The position numbers were made by a program, and so were the translations under genes. 64,000 bases of DNA from JBCBJX01 sp038522735. GTDB lineage: Bacteria; Pseudomonadota; Alphaproteobacteria; Caulobacterales; Parvularculaceae. The stretch covers positions 1 to 64,000 of the forward strand of contig JBCBJX010000001.1 in NCBI GenBank assembly GCA_038522735.1, in the 5' to 3' direction. The notes under the pieces were generated by a model, which saw only the letters and a program-made list of their open reading frames with translations, ran no database searches and was not told where the DNA came from. Below are positions 16,045-24,777 of this stretch, piece by piece. Numbering within the stretch: position 1 is the stretch's first letter; each line of letters begins with the position of its first letter.

Positions 16045-17697
16045 TTAAAGCCGCTCGCGCCGAACCCAGACCTCGACGAGGGGCGTCTCTTCGACGCGCC
16101 GGAATTCCGTATAGAGAACGCCGCCGACAGCCTCCTTCAGCTCCGCGGCGCTTTCAGGGCCGGCGTCCGGGCCGAAACGGGGAACGACGATCACGTCAGC
16201 CATCCGGGCGTCCTCCAGATGCGCCATCGTGGCGACGGCGGACGCCACGGTCTTCGGGGCGAGGAGCGCAGCGAGGCGTCCCTCCGCCTCCGCCGCTTTC
16301 ACCCGCTCGACCACGCCTTTGAGGGCGGCGAACTCCTCCGAGAGGGTGAAGACGCCCGTCGCGCGCGCCTCGTCCAAGGTGACGAGGCCGCGCTCCACCC
16401 ATTCCGTCATGGTCGTTTCGGCGAGCCCTGCGAGGGCGAAATCGCCGGCGGGCCTGGTCATCGGCGCGGCGAGGCTCGCGGCGAACCCGGCGGCGAGGCC
16501 GAGGGCGAGGGCGCCGCCGGCGGCTTCAGAGCGGCGTCGACCGGCCCTGCGGCGCGGCGCAAGGCCGGCGAGCGCCGTTGCGAGCCAGAAGGCTCCGGCG
16601 CCCGCCGGTCCCGCCCCAAACGCGAAAGCGAGCGCCCCCGCCGCGCCGCCGCCGGAAACGACCGCACGGTTTTCGCTCGCGACGATCCCCGCGAGCGCCG
16701 CGGCTGCGGCGATGAGGCCGACAGCGCCGAGGGCGAACGGGTTGGGCGCGACGACCGGGTGCAGGCTCGTCCCGATGCCGGGTACGGAGAAAAAGACCGC
16801 GCCGAACACGGCGAGCGCGACGACGACTTCCAGCCCTGCAGCCAGGACTTTCTCCTCCGTGGACCGAAAACCGCCGTTGAGGCGCGCGGCGATGGCGAAG
16901 GCGGCTAGGAGCGGATTGAGAGCGGCGAGAAGCGCTGTGAGGGCGCCCGCGGCGGCGGCGTCGATGAGCGGCACGCCAGGTTCGTCCGAGGGCGTTCCGA
17001 GGGCGCGGGCCGTCAGCGCGAGCGCGAGGCCCGCCGGCCAGATCGCGAGCGGGGCGAAGACGACGAAGGCGCTCGCCGCGACGCCGGCCCCGAAGGCGGC
17101 GGGGCGCGAGAGCCGCGCGCTCAAAGCGAGGGCGAAGACCGGCGCAAGCAGCGCAAGGAGGCAGGCGCGGGCGATGGCGAGCGACGCGCCCGGCTCCGCG
17201 CCGAAGGGCGCATGGGCGAGGAGGGCGTGGACCGGGAAGCCGCCCGCGACGCGGGCTGACGCGGCGTCATAGGCGCCCGACCGCCACGCGGCGGCGGCCT
17301 CGAAGGGCTTGAACGTCGCCTCGACGGAAGCGGCGGCGAGGCTCGTTCCGTTTACGGCCGCAAAGAGCGCGACGGCGAGGCTCGCGAGCACCACGAGCGC
17401 GGCGACCGTCGGCGTCTTCAGCGCGTGGCCGGCGGGGGCGGCCGACAGCGCGGCGTTCCGGCTCGACGCGACGTCCGCAGTCGCCCGCCGGACCGCGACA
17501 GGCTCCGGGCGGACGGGCTCATGAAACCGAGCCTCCGGCTCGTTGAAGTCATCCGGGACCACCGCCAGTTCATCCCGCTCGGCGATGAGGCGTTCGCGTT
17601 CGGCGAAGGCGATCTCGGCGAGGCGCTCCAGCGCCTTCACCCCGCGCGGGCCGTGGGCGCTGAAGCGGACGGGTGTCTCAAACTCGGATTCCGACAT
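16045..17697 (-). CDS. Large polytopic membrane protein of unknown function
   Basis: This 550-residue protein has a charged cytoplasmic-looking N-terminus (residues 1-100, rich in Glu/Arg) and then roughly 10 hydrophobic segments, very rich in Ala and Gly. After about residue 400 it has a soluble C-terminal domain (AETTMTEWVERGLVTLDEA ... VVPRFGPDAG). The layout recalls membrane glycosyltransferase-like or O-antigen ligase-type proteins with a soluble tail, but I find no motif to support that. The ATG at 17697 (MSESEFETP) is preferred over an upstream start at 17754. It stands alone, divergent from the CDF gene. Confidence 0.65.
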   Translation of the reverse strand: MSESEFETPVRFSAHGPRGVKALERLAEIAFAERERLIAERDELAVVPDDFNEPEARFHEPVRPEPVAVRRATADVASSRNAALSAAPAGHALKTPTVAALVVLASLAVALFAAVNGTSLAAASVEATFKPFEAAAAWRSGAYDAASARVAGGFPVHALLAHAPFGAEPGASLAIARACLLALLAPVFALALSARLSRPAAFGAGVAASAFVVFAPLAIWPAGLALALTARALGTPSDEPGVPLIDAAAAGALTALLAALNPLLAAFAIAARLNGGFRSTEEKVLAAGLEVVVALAVFGAVFFSVPGIGTSLHPVVAPNPFALGAVGLIAAAAALAGIVASENRAVVSGGGAAGALAFAFGAGPAGAGAFWLATALAGLAPRRRAGRRRSEAAGGALALGLAAGFAASLAAPMTRPAGDFALAGLAETTMTEWVERGLVTLDEARATGVFTLSEEFAALKGVVERVKAAEAEGRLAALLAPKTVASAVATMAHLEDARMADVIVVPRFGPDAGPESAAELKEAVGGVLYTEFRRVEETPLVEVWVRRERL

Positions 17698-17810
17698 AGC
17701 GGGCCTTCGCAGGGGTTTGCGCGTTAACGGATCGTTCACCTGCAGCCGGAGCAAGCGCCGGGCCAGCGGCCGTTAACGCCGTTTCGCCGGCCAGAGCTTC
17801 TGCGAAGGCG

Positions 17811-17821
17811 AATGATTATCA
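17811..17821. promoter_or_regulatory. Possible Fur-family operator upstream of the CDF gene
   Basis: The sequence AATGATTATCA (opposite strand TGATAATCATT) matches one side of the classical Fur box GATAATGATAATCATTATC over about ten bases. It lies 52 bases before the CDF exporter start, and the surrounding region is AT-richer than average. The second half of the box is poorly conserved, so this is only a candidate iron- or manganese-responsive site. Confidence 0.3.
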
Positions 17822-17872
17822 CGAGACGGAATATGTCTTGACGGACCGACGGGGGACGTTACCCCGAAAACC

Positions 17873-18769
17873 ATGGCGGCCGACACCGTTCTTTCTCCCG
17901 AGTCCGCCGACCGCGGCGCGACGCTTTCGAAAACCGCGGCCGCCGCCTCGGTCGTCGTCGCCGTTTCGCTCGTGATCGCGAAAGCGGTCGCATGGCGCGC
18001 GTCCGGGTCTGTGGGCGTCCTCGCCTCCCTTGCGGACAGCGCCCTTGACCTCGCCGCCTCGGGCGTCGCGGCGGTCGGCGTCTGGTTCGCGGCGCGCCCG
18101 GCGGACGACAACCACCGCTTCGGCCACGGCAAGGGCGAGGCGGCGGCGGCTCTCGTCCAGTCCGTGCTGATCGCCGTTTCCGTCGTCCTGATCACGGCGG
18201 AGACGATCGCGGCGATGATCGCGCCGCAGCCGCTGGCGGCGGAACGGATCGCGATCGGGGTCATGGCGGGCTCCCTCGCCGCGATCCTCTTTCTGGTCGC
18301 CGTCCAGTCGCTCGCCATCCGCCGGGAGGGCTCCCTCGCGGTGGAGGCGGACCGGGCGCACTATCTCGGCGACATCCTAAGCCAGGCAGGCGTGCTCGCC
18401 GCCCTCGCGGCGACCGTCTGGCTCGACGCGCCGCGCCTCGACGCCGTCGCCGGCGGCCTCGTCGCCATCACCCTCGGCTACGCAGCGATCTCGATCTCGC
18501 GCAAGGCGCTCGGCGACCTTCTGGATGAGGAACTGCCCGATACGGAGCGGGAGGAAATTACGAAAATCGCGCTCGCGGCGTCCGGCGCGTCGAACATCCA
18601 CGACGTCCGCACGCGCCGCTCCGGGCGGCGGCTGTTCGTCCAGATGCATCTCGATTTCCCCGGCGGATCGAGGCTCGGCGACGTCCATGAGGCCGGGGAA
18701 CGGGCCAGGCGCGCCATCCTGGAGACGCACCCGGAGGCCGACGTCCTCATCCACCACGATCCCGTCTGA
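17873..18769 (+). CDS. Cation diffusion facilitator (FieF-type) metal exporter
   Basis: This 298-residue CDF protein exports divalent metal (Fe, Zn, Mn or Co) in exchange for protons. Six hydrophobic segments are visible. The metal-site motif in helix 2 is LADSALDLAASG (DxxxD), the loop HRFGHGKGEAAAA follows it, and helix 5 carries HYLGDILSQ. The C-terminal cytoplasmic domain ends with EADVLIHHDP, as is usual for the family. The short His-poor loop resembles FieF more than ZitB. A Fur-box-like sequence upstream hints at iron regulation. Confidence 0.88.
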   Translation: MAADTVLSPESADRGATLSKTAAAASVVVAVSLVIAKAVAWRASGSVGVLASLADSALDLAASGVAAVGVWFAARPADDNHRFGHGKGEAAAALVQSVLIAVSVVLITAETIAAMIAPQPLAAERIAIGVMAGSLAAILFLVAVQSLAIRREGSLAVEADRAHYLGDILSQAGVLAALAATVWLDAPRLDAVAGGLVAITLGYAAISISRKALGDLLDEELPDTEREEITKIALAASGASNIHDVRTRRSGRRLFVQMHLDFPGGSRLGDVHEAGERARRAILETHPEADVLIHHDPV

Positions 18770-18808
18770 CGCTTTGCGGGCGGGCGCGGCGAGGCGTAGA
18801 AGCGCGCC

Positions 18809-19489
18809 ATGCGCGTTCTCCTGCACGCCCCGTTCGACCCCGGCTCCCGGGCGGTCCGCCTCGCCCTCCGCGAGAAGCAGCTCGACTTCAATCTCGTTGA
18901 ACAGGTGCGCCCCGAGGACGACGGCGATTTCCTCCGCATCAATCCCGCCGGATCGCTCCCGGTACTGCTGGAGCAGTCCCTCACCGGCGAGGAGGCCGCC
19001 CTGACGCCCGCCCGCGCGGCGGCGGAGTATCTCGACGAAGCATACGGCGGAACGGCGCTCCTTCCGGGTACGTCCCTTCGCCGTGCCGAAACGCGGCGCC
19101 TCTGCGCGTGGTTTGAAGAAAAGTTCCGCGCGGAGGTTTCGGGGCCGATCATGGTCGAGCGGATCGAGAAACGCCTTCGCCGCCTTGGTCCGCCTGACTA
19201 TGCGGTCGTGCGCCCCGCGGTCGAGGCGGCGGCCTGGCATCTCGACTACGTCAATCACCTTGTTGAAACGCGGAACTGGATCGCGGGCGAAACGCTGACG
19301 CTCGCCGATCTCTTCGCGGCCGCGCACCTCTCCGTCCTCGACTATTTCGGCGTCGTCCGCTGGCCGGACGCGCCCTTTGCGAAAGACTGGTACCAGCGGG
19401 TGAAATCGCGCCCCTCCTTCCGGCCCCTGCTGGAGGACCGCCTGGCCGGGACCCAGCCGCACAGGACTTATGCCGACCTCGACTTCTGA
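18809..19489 (+). CDS. Glutathione S-transferase family protein
   Basis: This 226-residue protein has an N-terminal thioredoxin-fold GST domain (RVLLHAPFDPGSRAVRLALREK, INPAGSLPVLLEQ with the cis-proline) and a helical C-terminal domain containing the LTLADLFAAAHLSVLDYF signature. Substrate unknown. It begins 39 bases after the CDF gene and its end overlaps queG by 20 bases, so translation of the two is likely coupled. Confidence 0.85.
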   Translation: MRVLLHAPFDPGSRAVRLALREKQLDFNLVEQVRPEDDGDFLRINPAGSLPVLLEQSLTGEEAALTPARAAAEYLDEAYGGTALLPGTSLRRAETRRLCAWFEEKFRAEVSGPIMVERIEKRLRRLGPPDYAVVRPAVEAAAWHLDYVNHLVETRNWIAGETLTLADLFAAAHLSVLDYFGVVRWPDAPFAKDWYQRVKSRPSFRPLLEDRLAGTQPHRTYADLDF

Positions 19490-20615
19490 CGGCGCGAAAG
19501 ACGCGCTGCTCCAAATGCTGCGCGAGGCGGGGTTCGCCGCCGCCGGCGTCTGCGCGCCCGACAGCATTCCGCAGGCGCCCGATCGGCTGGCGAACTTCCT
19601 CCAGGCCGGCCGGCACGGTTCGATGGACTGGCTGGAGACCCGCGCGCGCGAACGCGGCGACCCGCGCGCGCTGTGGCCGGCCGTGCGCTCAATCGTCATG
19701 GTCGGGAGCGATTACGGCCCCGATCATGATCCGATGGAGGGCCTTGGAGCGCCGGAGACGGGCCTCGTTTCCATCTATGCAGCGCGCAAGGACTATCACG
19801 ACGTCCTGAAGAAGCGCCTTAAAGCTGCGGCGCGCCGGTTCGCTGACACGTACGGCTGCGAAGTGAAGGTCTTCGTTGATACGGCCCCAGTCATGGAGAA
19901 GCCGCTCGCGGAGGCCGCAGGCGTCGGGTGGCAGGGCAAGCACACCAACCTCGTCAGCCGCGAATTCGGCTCATGGCTCTTTCTCGGGGCCCTCTATACG
20001 GATTATCTGCTGCAGCCCGACGCGTCGGAGACGGATCATTGCGGGTCTTGCCGAGCGTGCCTCGACGTCTGCCCGACCGACGCCTTCCCCGCCCCCTATG
20101 AGCTCGACGCGACCCGCTGCCTCGCCTACTGGTCGATCGAGCACAAAGGGCCGATCCCGGAAGAGTTTCGCGCCCCGATGGGCAACCGCATCTTCGGCTG
20201 CGACGACTGCCTCGCCGTCTGCCCGTGGAACAAATTCGCCGCCGCCGCGAAGGATCAGACGCTCGCGGCGCGGCCTGCTTTGCAGGGCTGCGACCTCGCC
20301 GATCTCGCGCACCTCGACGACGCTGCGTTCCGCACCCTCTTCGCCGGAACGCCTGTCAAGCGCACCGGCCGCGACCGGTTCGTCCGGAACGTCATGATCG
20401 CGATCGGCAATTCGGGCGCGGCGCGCTTCGTTCCGGATTGCGTAACAGCGCTGGACGACGCCTCGCCGCTCGTGCGCGGCGCCGCCGTCTGGGCGCTCGC
20501 ACAGCTTGATCTGGAAAAAGCGCGTGCGGAAAAATCGGCGCGCGCCGTATCGGAGCCGGATAAGGACGTTCGCGCCGAGTGGGATCGTATTTCGACGGTC
20601 GCACGCAGCGCGTAG
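19470..20615 (+). CDS. queG: Epoxyqueuosine reductase
   Basis: QueG reduces epoxyqueuosine to queuosine in the wobble position of tRNAs with GUN anticodons, using cobalamin and two 4Fe-4S clusters. The 381 residues include both ferredoxin-like motifs, CGSCRACLDVCP and CDDCLAVCPWN. The cobalamin-domain region contains VDTAPVMEKPLAEAAGVGWQG, a strong family signature, and a HEAT-like tail follows. The ATG at 19470 lies inside the end of the GST gene. It is convergent with the BCCT gene, five bases away. Confidence 0.95.
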   Translation: MPTSTSDGAKDALLQMLREAGFAAAGVCAPDSIPQAPDRLANFLQAGRHGSMDWLETRARERGDPRALWPAVRSIVMVGSDYGPDHDPMEGLGAPETGLVSIYAARKDYHDVLKKRLKAAARRFADTYGCEVKVFVDTAPVMEKPLAEAAGVGWQGKHTNLVSREFGSWLFLGALYTDYLLQPDASETDHCGSCRACLDVCPTDAFPAPYELDATRCLAYWSIEHKGPIPEEFRAPMGNRIFGCDDCLAVCPWNKFAAAAKDQTLAARPALQGCDLADLAHLDDAAFRTLFAGTPVKRTGRDRFVRNVMIAIGNSGAARFVPDCVTALDDASPLVRGAAVWALAQLDLEKARAEKSARAVSEPDKDVRAEWDRISTVARSA

Positions 20616-20620
20616 CACGA

Positions 20621-22003
20621 TCAGCCGAGCCCGTCGCGCCAGAGCCGGCGGGAGACCGCGGCGATCTGAGCCGCCAGCAGGATGCAGAGGGGGATCGCAC
20701 CGACGACGGCGAAGGCGCGCGTCGCATTCTGTCCGGAACCGGACGCGAGCGCCGCCGCTGAAAGAATGGCGATCAGCACGCCCCAGAACAGCCGTTCGGC
20801 CACCGGCGGCTCGCCATCGCCGCCGTTCGACAACATGGCGAGGACGTATGCGCCGGAATCGGCGCTCGTGATGAGGAAGACGAAAACGAGGAGAACCGTC
20901 AGCGCCTGGGTCGCCACCGTGAACGCGTAGGTGTCGAGGAGCGCATAGGCGGCGGCCGGCGCCGTTGCGAAGTCCGTCACGCCGAGATCGACGCCCGCAT
21001 CGAACTGCGCCGTCAGCGCCGCGCCGCCGAAGGCGGAGAACCACGCCCATGTGAGGAGGGTTGGAACAAGGACGACCCCGAGCACGAACTCGCGCACCGT
21101 CCGTCCACGGGATATCCGGGCGATGAAGACGCCGACGAAGGGCGTCCACGCGACCCACCAGAGGAGGTAGGTGAGCGTCCAGTCCCGGGTCCACGCCCGC
21201 GCCGGTCCTTCAGGCCGCAGATCCACCGACAAAGGAACGATCTGCGCAGCGTATGCGGAAAGCGACTGCGTCGCCGTCTCGAGAATGGCCCCCGTCGGCC
21301 CGGCGACGGCGACAAAGAAGAGGAGCGCCCCCGAAAGGACGAGGTTGAGGTTCGAAAGTGGCTCGATGCCGCGCTTCAGCCCGCCGGCGGCGCTCGCAAG
21401 GTAGACGCAGGCGAGCACGACAATGACGCTCGTCTGCATCAAGACGGGCGAGACCCCGCCGAAATCGCCGATGCGGCGAAGCCCCGCCCCCATCTGCAGG
21501 GCGCCCTGCCCGACCGAGGCGACGACGCCGAAGATCACGGCGAAAAGGGCCAGCCAGTCGATCGCACGGCGCAGACGCCTCGGCGCGCCCTGGAACGCCG
21601 AGGACGGCGCATAGTCCGCCTGTTTGTGGGTTGCATACGCGACGGCGAGGGCGGCGGCGGCGTAGATCGACCACGGATGGATCGCCCAATGGAAGAGAGT
21701 GAGCGCAAAGGCGTCGCGCACGGCGGCTTCGCCCCCGGGCTCCGCCCCGCCCGGCGGCGGGTTGATCGTGAAGATGAGCGGTTCCGCGGCGCCCCAGAAA
21801 ACGAGCCCGGCGCCCATGCCGGCCGCGAAAAGCATCGCGATCCAGGAGAGCGTTGAGAACTCCGGCCGCGCGTCCGCCCCGCCGATCCGCAGGCGCCCCC
21901 ACGGCCCCGCCGCCGCGACGGCGCAGAAGAGAACGCACGCCCCGGCGACGGCGAGGGTCAGCCAGTCGAAATGGAGGAGGAAGAGATCAGCGAGACGCCG
22001 CAC
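20621..22003 (-). CDS. BCCT-family transporter, 5' end uncertain
   Basis: This is a betaine/carnitine/choline transporter: FSTLSWIAMLFAAGMGAGLVFWGAAEP and FHWAIHPWSIYAAAAL are strong family motifs, and about 11 hydrophobic segments are visible. The only normal start in this frame is the GTG at 22003, which leaves out the first helix. That helix is encoded in frame just upstream (HILIALFSALALASPAGA, 22010-22066), but without a usable start. An ATG at 22116 is in the wrong frame, separated by a run of six G at 22066-22071. A frameshift, real or from sequencing, is the simplest reading. Confidence 0.8.
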   Translation of the reverse strand: MRRLADLFLLHFDWLTLAVAGACVLFCAVAAAGPWGRLRIGGADARPEFSTLSWIAMLFAAGMGAGLVFWGAAEPLIFTINPPPGGAEPGGEAAVRDAFALTLFHWAIHPWSIYAAAALAVAYATHKQADYAPSSAFQGAPRRLRRAIDWLALFAVIFGVVASVGQGALQMGAGLRRIGDFGGVSPVLMQTSVIVVLACVYLASAAGGLKRGIEPLSNLNLVLSGALLFFVAVAGPTGAILETATQSLSAYAAQIVPLSVDLRPEGPARAWTRDWTLTYLLWWVAWTPFVGVFIARISRGRTVREFVLGVVLVPTLLTWAWFSAFGGAALTAQFDAGVDLGVTDFATAPAAAYALLDTYAFTVATQALTVLLVFVFLITSADSGAYVLAMLSNGGDGEPPVAERLFWGVLIAILSAAALASGSGQNATRAFAVVGAIPLCILLAAQIAAVSRRLWRDGLG

Positions 22004-22126
22004 CAGCGCGACGGCGCCGGCGGGGCTGGCGAGGGCGAGCGCGGAGAAAAGGGCGATGAGGATGTGGGGGGCGTAGCGCTTTGCTTGCGGCGGAAACGGG
22101 ATCGGTCGCTCCTCATCGGCGCGGCG

Positions 22127-22555
22127 TCACCACCGCAGAACTCTCAGACGCATGTAAGCGTCTAGCATGAAGGCGGCCGAAAACCCGAACAGGAGAAGGC
22201 CGCTCGCGGCCGCCGCGCCGGCGGTCAGCCCCCAGCCCTCCGGCGGCAGGACGTCGCCATAGCCTAGGGTCGTGTAGCTGACGGCCGCGAAGTAAAGAGC
22301 CTCCTCAAACGTTTCGAAGCCGATCGCCTGGTAGGCGAGCGCCCAGACGCCGACCTCCGCGCCGTGAGCGATGGAGAGGAGGACGGCGAGAAAGAAAAAC
22401 ATCGCCGTCTCCCGAAGGAAACGGAACGGCCCCATGCCTTTGGCGGCGGCGCGGACGACGGCGGCGCCCATGGCGATGAAGACCGCATGGAGCGCGAAGC
22501 AGAGAAGCGTCACGCCCGCCGACATGAGGAGCGATGGAACCAGTCCGCCTTGCAT
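22127..22555 (-). CDS. Two-pore-helix potassium channel family protein
   Basis: This 142-residue membrane protein carries the K+ selectivity filter TLGYGD, preceded by the pore helix region EALYFAAVSYT, with three flanking hydrophobic segments. No cytoplasmic RCK/TrkA domain is attached, so gating must come from elsewhere. The ATG at 22555 (MQGGLVPSL) is preferred; a longer frame to 22666 would overlap the divergent rmlC gene. It lies directly upstream of the BCCT gene and both could serve osmotic homeostasis. Confidence 0.8.
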   Translation of the reverse strand: MQGGLVPSLLMSAGVTLLCFALHAVFIAMGAAVVRAAAKGMGPFRFLRETAMFFFLAVLLSIAHGAEVGVWALAYQAIGFETFEEALYFAAVSYTTLGYGDVLPPEGWGLTAGAAAASGLLLFGFSAAFMLDAYMRLRVLRW

Positions 22556-22622
22556 GACGCGTCTCTCCTCAGCGGCGCCGTCCCGCCTTGCCACCGCTCC
22601 GATGCTGCGGCAAGTGCGCGGC

Positions 22623-23180
22623 ATGGATGTGCAAAGCCTCGACCTCCCGGGTGTGAAACTCCTCACGCCGCGCCGCTTCGCAGACGCGCGGGGCTATTTC
22701 GCCGAAAGCTACAATGCCCGCGCGTTCGCCGAGGCGACCGGCGGCGTGGAGTTCGTTCAGGACAATGAGAGCCTCTCTGAGCACGTCGGGACCGTCCGCG
22801 GCCTGCATTATCAGGCGCCGCCGTTCGCGCAGGCGAAGCTGGTGCGCGTCGTGCAGGGCGCGGTCTTCGACGTCGCCGTCGATGTCCGAAAAGGATCGCC
22901 GACCTACGGGCGATGGACGGGAGCGGAACTTTCAGCCGACAACGGCCGCCAGCTCTTCGTGCCGGCGGGGTTCCTCCACGGCTTCGTCACGCGCGCGCCG
23001 GAGACGCTCGTCCTCTACAAAGTCGATAACTACTATGATCGCGACAGCGACGGCGCCGTGCACTGGCTGTCGCCCAGCCTCGCCGTCGACTGGGGTCTTG
23101 ATCCGCAGGCGGCGGTTCTGTCGGCGAAGGACGCCGCGGCGCCCTATTTTTCAGATTTCGAGACGCCGTTCGTCGCCTGA
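22623..23180 (+). CDS. rmlC: dTDP-4-dehydrorhamnose 3,5-epimerase
   Basis: RmlC epimerises dTDP-4-keto-6-deoxyglucose at C3 and C5, the third step to dTDP-L-rhamnose. The 185-residue cupin contains RGYFAESYN, the catalytic-base histidine in RGLHYQ, and the VVQGAVFDVAVDVRKGSPTYGRW hallmark. The ATG at 22623 (MDVQSLDLPG) fits family length; one at 22602 would add seven residues. It is separated by over 20 kb from rmlB, rmlD and rmlA. Confidence 0.94.
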   Translation: MDVQSLDLPGVKLLTPRRFADARGYFAESYNARAFAEATGGVEFVQDNESLSEHVGTVRGLHYQAPPFAQAKLVRVVQGAVFDVAVDVRKGSPTYGRWTGAELSADNGRQLFVPAGFLHGFVTRAPETLVLYKVDNYYDRDSDGAVHWLSPSLAVDWGLDPQAAVLSAKDAAAPYFSDFETPFVA

Positions 23181-23536
23181 CCGTTCGGTTTCACCTCCGC
23201 TGCGAGGGTCGCAGCGTCGGCCGCAAGGGTCGCCCATTCCGCCTCGGCGCCGGCGAGTTCGCGGCGCAGAGCGCCGATTTCAGCCCGCAGGTCGGCGGCG
23301 GCGGCCGCCACAGTCGGTGCGCCGTGACCGTTCGTCTGCGGCGCTTTTTCCGCGCTCCGACGCGCTTTGGCGAGGGCGGCCATCAGCCGCCGGCGCTCCG
23401 CCTCCCAGTCCTCGGGCGTGCTTCTGGAGGCCCGAGCCTTCGCCGCCCAGGGCCGGGTGAGGAGAAAGACAAGCCCGCCGCCGAGCGCCGCAGCCGCAGC
23501 GAGGGAGATCCACATCTCCGCAATCAGCCAGATCAT
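23144..23536 (-). CDS. Small membrane-anchored coiled-coil protein
   Basis: This 130-residue protein has one N-terminal membrane helix (IAEMWISLAAAAALGGGLVFLL), then a charged Arg/Lys-rich segment, an Ala/Gly linker and a heptad-like helix (ADLRAEIGALRRELAGAEAEW). No known domain is recognised. Its start lies 19 bases after the end of the OmpA-like gene on the same strand, which suggests it works with that envelope protein. Its 3' end overlaps the convergent rmlC by 37 bases. Confidence 0.65.
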   Translation of the reverse strand: MIWLIAEMWISLAAAAALGGGLVFLLTRPWAAKARASRSTPEDWEAERRRLMAALAKARRSAEKAPQTNGHGAPTVAAAAADLRAEIGALRRELAGAEAEWATLAADAATLAAEVKPNGQATNGVSKSEK

Positions 23537-23555
23537 GGACGATGTCCTCCCATGA

Positions 23556-24755
23556 TCAGTTCGCGATCACAATCTCGATGCGGTCGCCGGCGAGATCGCT
23601 CCGCTCCGAGGCCATGCGCTGATCCCCGAAGCCCGCCGCCTCGAGCCGACCAGGCGAGACGCCCCGGGCGATGAGCGCCTCCACGATCGCGTCGGCGCGC
23701 GCCTCGGATACGGCCGAGGCCGCGCTGGAGGGCTCGACATCGAACACGTGGGACTCGATCCGCAGGGAGAAGGAGCGGCACTCCCGGACGATCTGGCCGA
23801 GGCGATCGAGCGTCTCCGCGCCCTGCGGGATGATCGTCGCCTCGCGGGCGTAGAACATCTCCTGCAGATCGGCTGCGATCGCGTCGAGGCGGGTCTGGCA
23901 GACGCCCGCTTCGTCCGGCGCCGGCGGTTCGTCGACGGTGATGATGATGTCCTTGCGAAGGGTCGATGAGACCGATTCCACGATCGCCCGGGCTGTCGAG
24001 GCGTCCGACGGATTGGCCGCCGCACCTCGAAAAAGAAGCGCGTCGGCCGTGATCTCCGCCTCCCCGCGGATGAGGAAGGCGAGCGCCCGGGCGGAGAGAA
24101 GCGCGGATCGCCGTCCGGTCTCCCCGGGTCTGCGGCCGGCCGCCTCGACGGAGTTTTCCGAGATCGCTGCGCTGCGGCGCGCGAAGACCTGGACGATGTT
24201 CTGCAGGGTCTCCCCGTCATTGTAGAGCCCGGAGAGGCGCACGCCGTCCGCGCTCCGCGCGATAACGAGCCGAAAAGGGTCGGACGCCTGCGCCCGCGCG
24301 GCGACGCTGACCGCACGCACGTCGACGTCGGCGATCCCGGCGAGGATCCGCTCGCCAGCCGCGTCCGCCACCGCCCGGCGCACCCGCTCCCGGTCGATGA
24401 TGGTCGGCGCTTCTCCGGAAACCCGGGCGGTGCGGCCGTCGACGGCGACGTCGGCCCACGGGGTGACGGCGCGGCCGACGGCGCGGCGCGCATCGTCGGC
24501 GAGCCTCGCTTCGAGCTCCGCAGCCGATGCGAGCGGGCCGAGGCCGAGATGGACGCTCGCGACGCCGACCGTAGCGAAGCCGAGGACGAACAGAAAAACG
24601 GCGCCCGGCGGCGAGGCCGCGAGCCGCCCGAGGCGGATCAGATGGCGGCCGAAGCCCCAGCCGGGCGTGATCTTCGCGATGATGTGGAGAAACGCCGTCC
24701 GCAGCCGACGGGCCCTCGAGACGATCGCGTTCCAGAAGGTCGCGAGGGCGGTCAT
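23556..24755 (-). CDS. OmpA-family protein with BON-like domains
   Basis: This 399-residue protein has one membrane helix near residues 48-70. Two BON-like or SecD-like segments follow (WADVAVDGRTARVSGEAP ... VSVAARAQASDPFRLV), then a C-terminal OmpA peptidoglycan-binding domain (residues about 280-399, ending ARADAIVEALIARGV ... GDRIEIVIAN). The layout resembles mycobacterial ArfA/OmpATb and other inner-membrane-anchored OmpA proteins that bind the cell wall. It begins 22 bases after infC, so it may be partly co-transcribed with it, and precedes the small coiled-coil gene. Confidence 0.75.
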   Translation of the reverse strand: MTALATFWNAIVSRARRLRTAFLHIIAKITPGWGFGRHLIRLGRLAASPPGAVFLFVLGFATVGVASVHLGLGPLASAAELEARLADDARRAVGRAVTPWADVAVDGRTARVSGEAPTIIDRERVRRAVADAAGERILAGIADVDVRAVSVAARAQASDPFRLVIARSADGVRLSGLYNDGETLQNIVQVFARRSAAISENSVEAAGRRPGETGRRSALLSARALAFLIRGEAEITADALLFRGAAANPSDASTARAIVESVSSTLRKDIIITVDEPPAPDEAGVCQTRLDAIAADLQEMFYAREATIIPQGAETLDRLGQIVRECRSFSLRIESHVFDVEPSSAASAVSEARADAIVEALIARGVSPGRLEAAGFGDQRMASERSDLAGDRIEIVIAN

Positions 24756-24777
24756 CGCGGGGAAAAGGCGACCGCGC

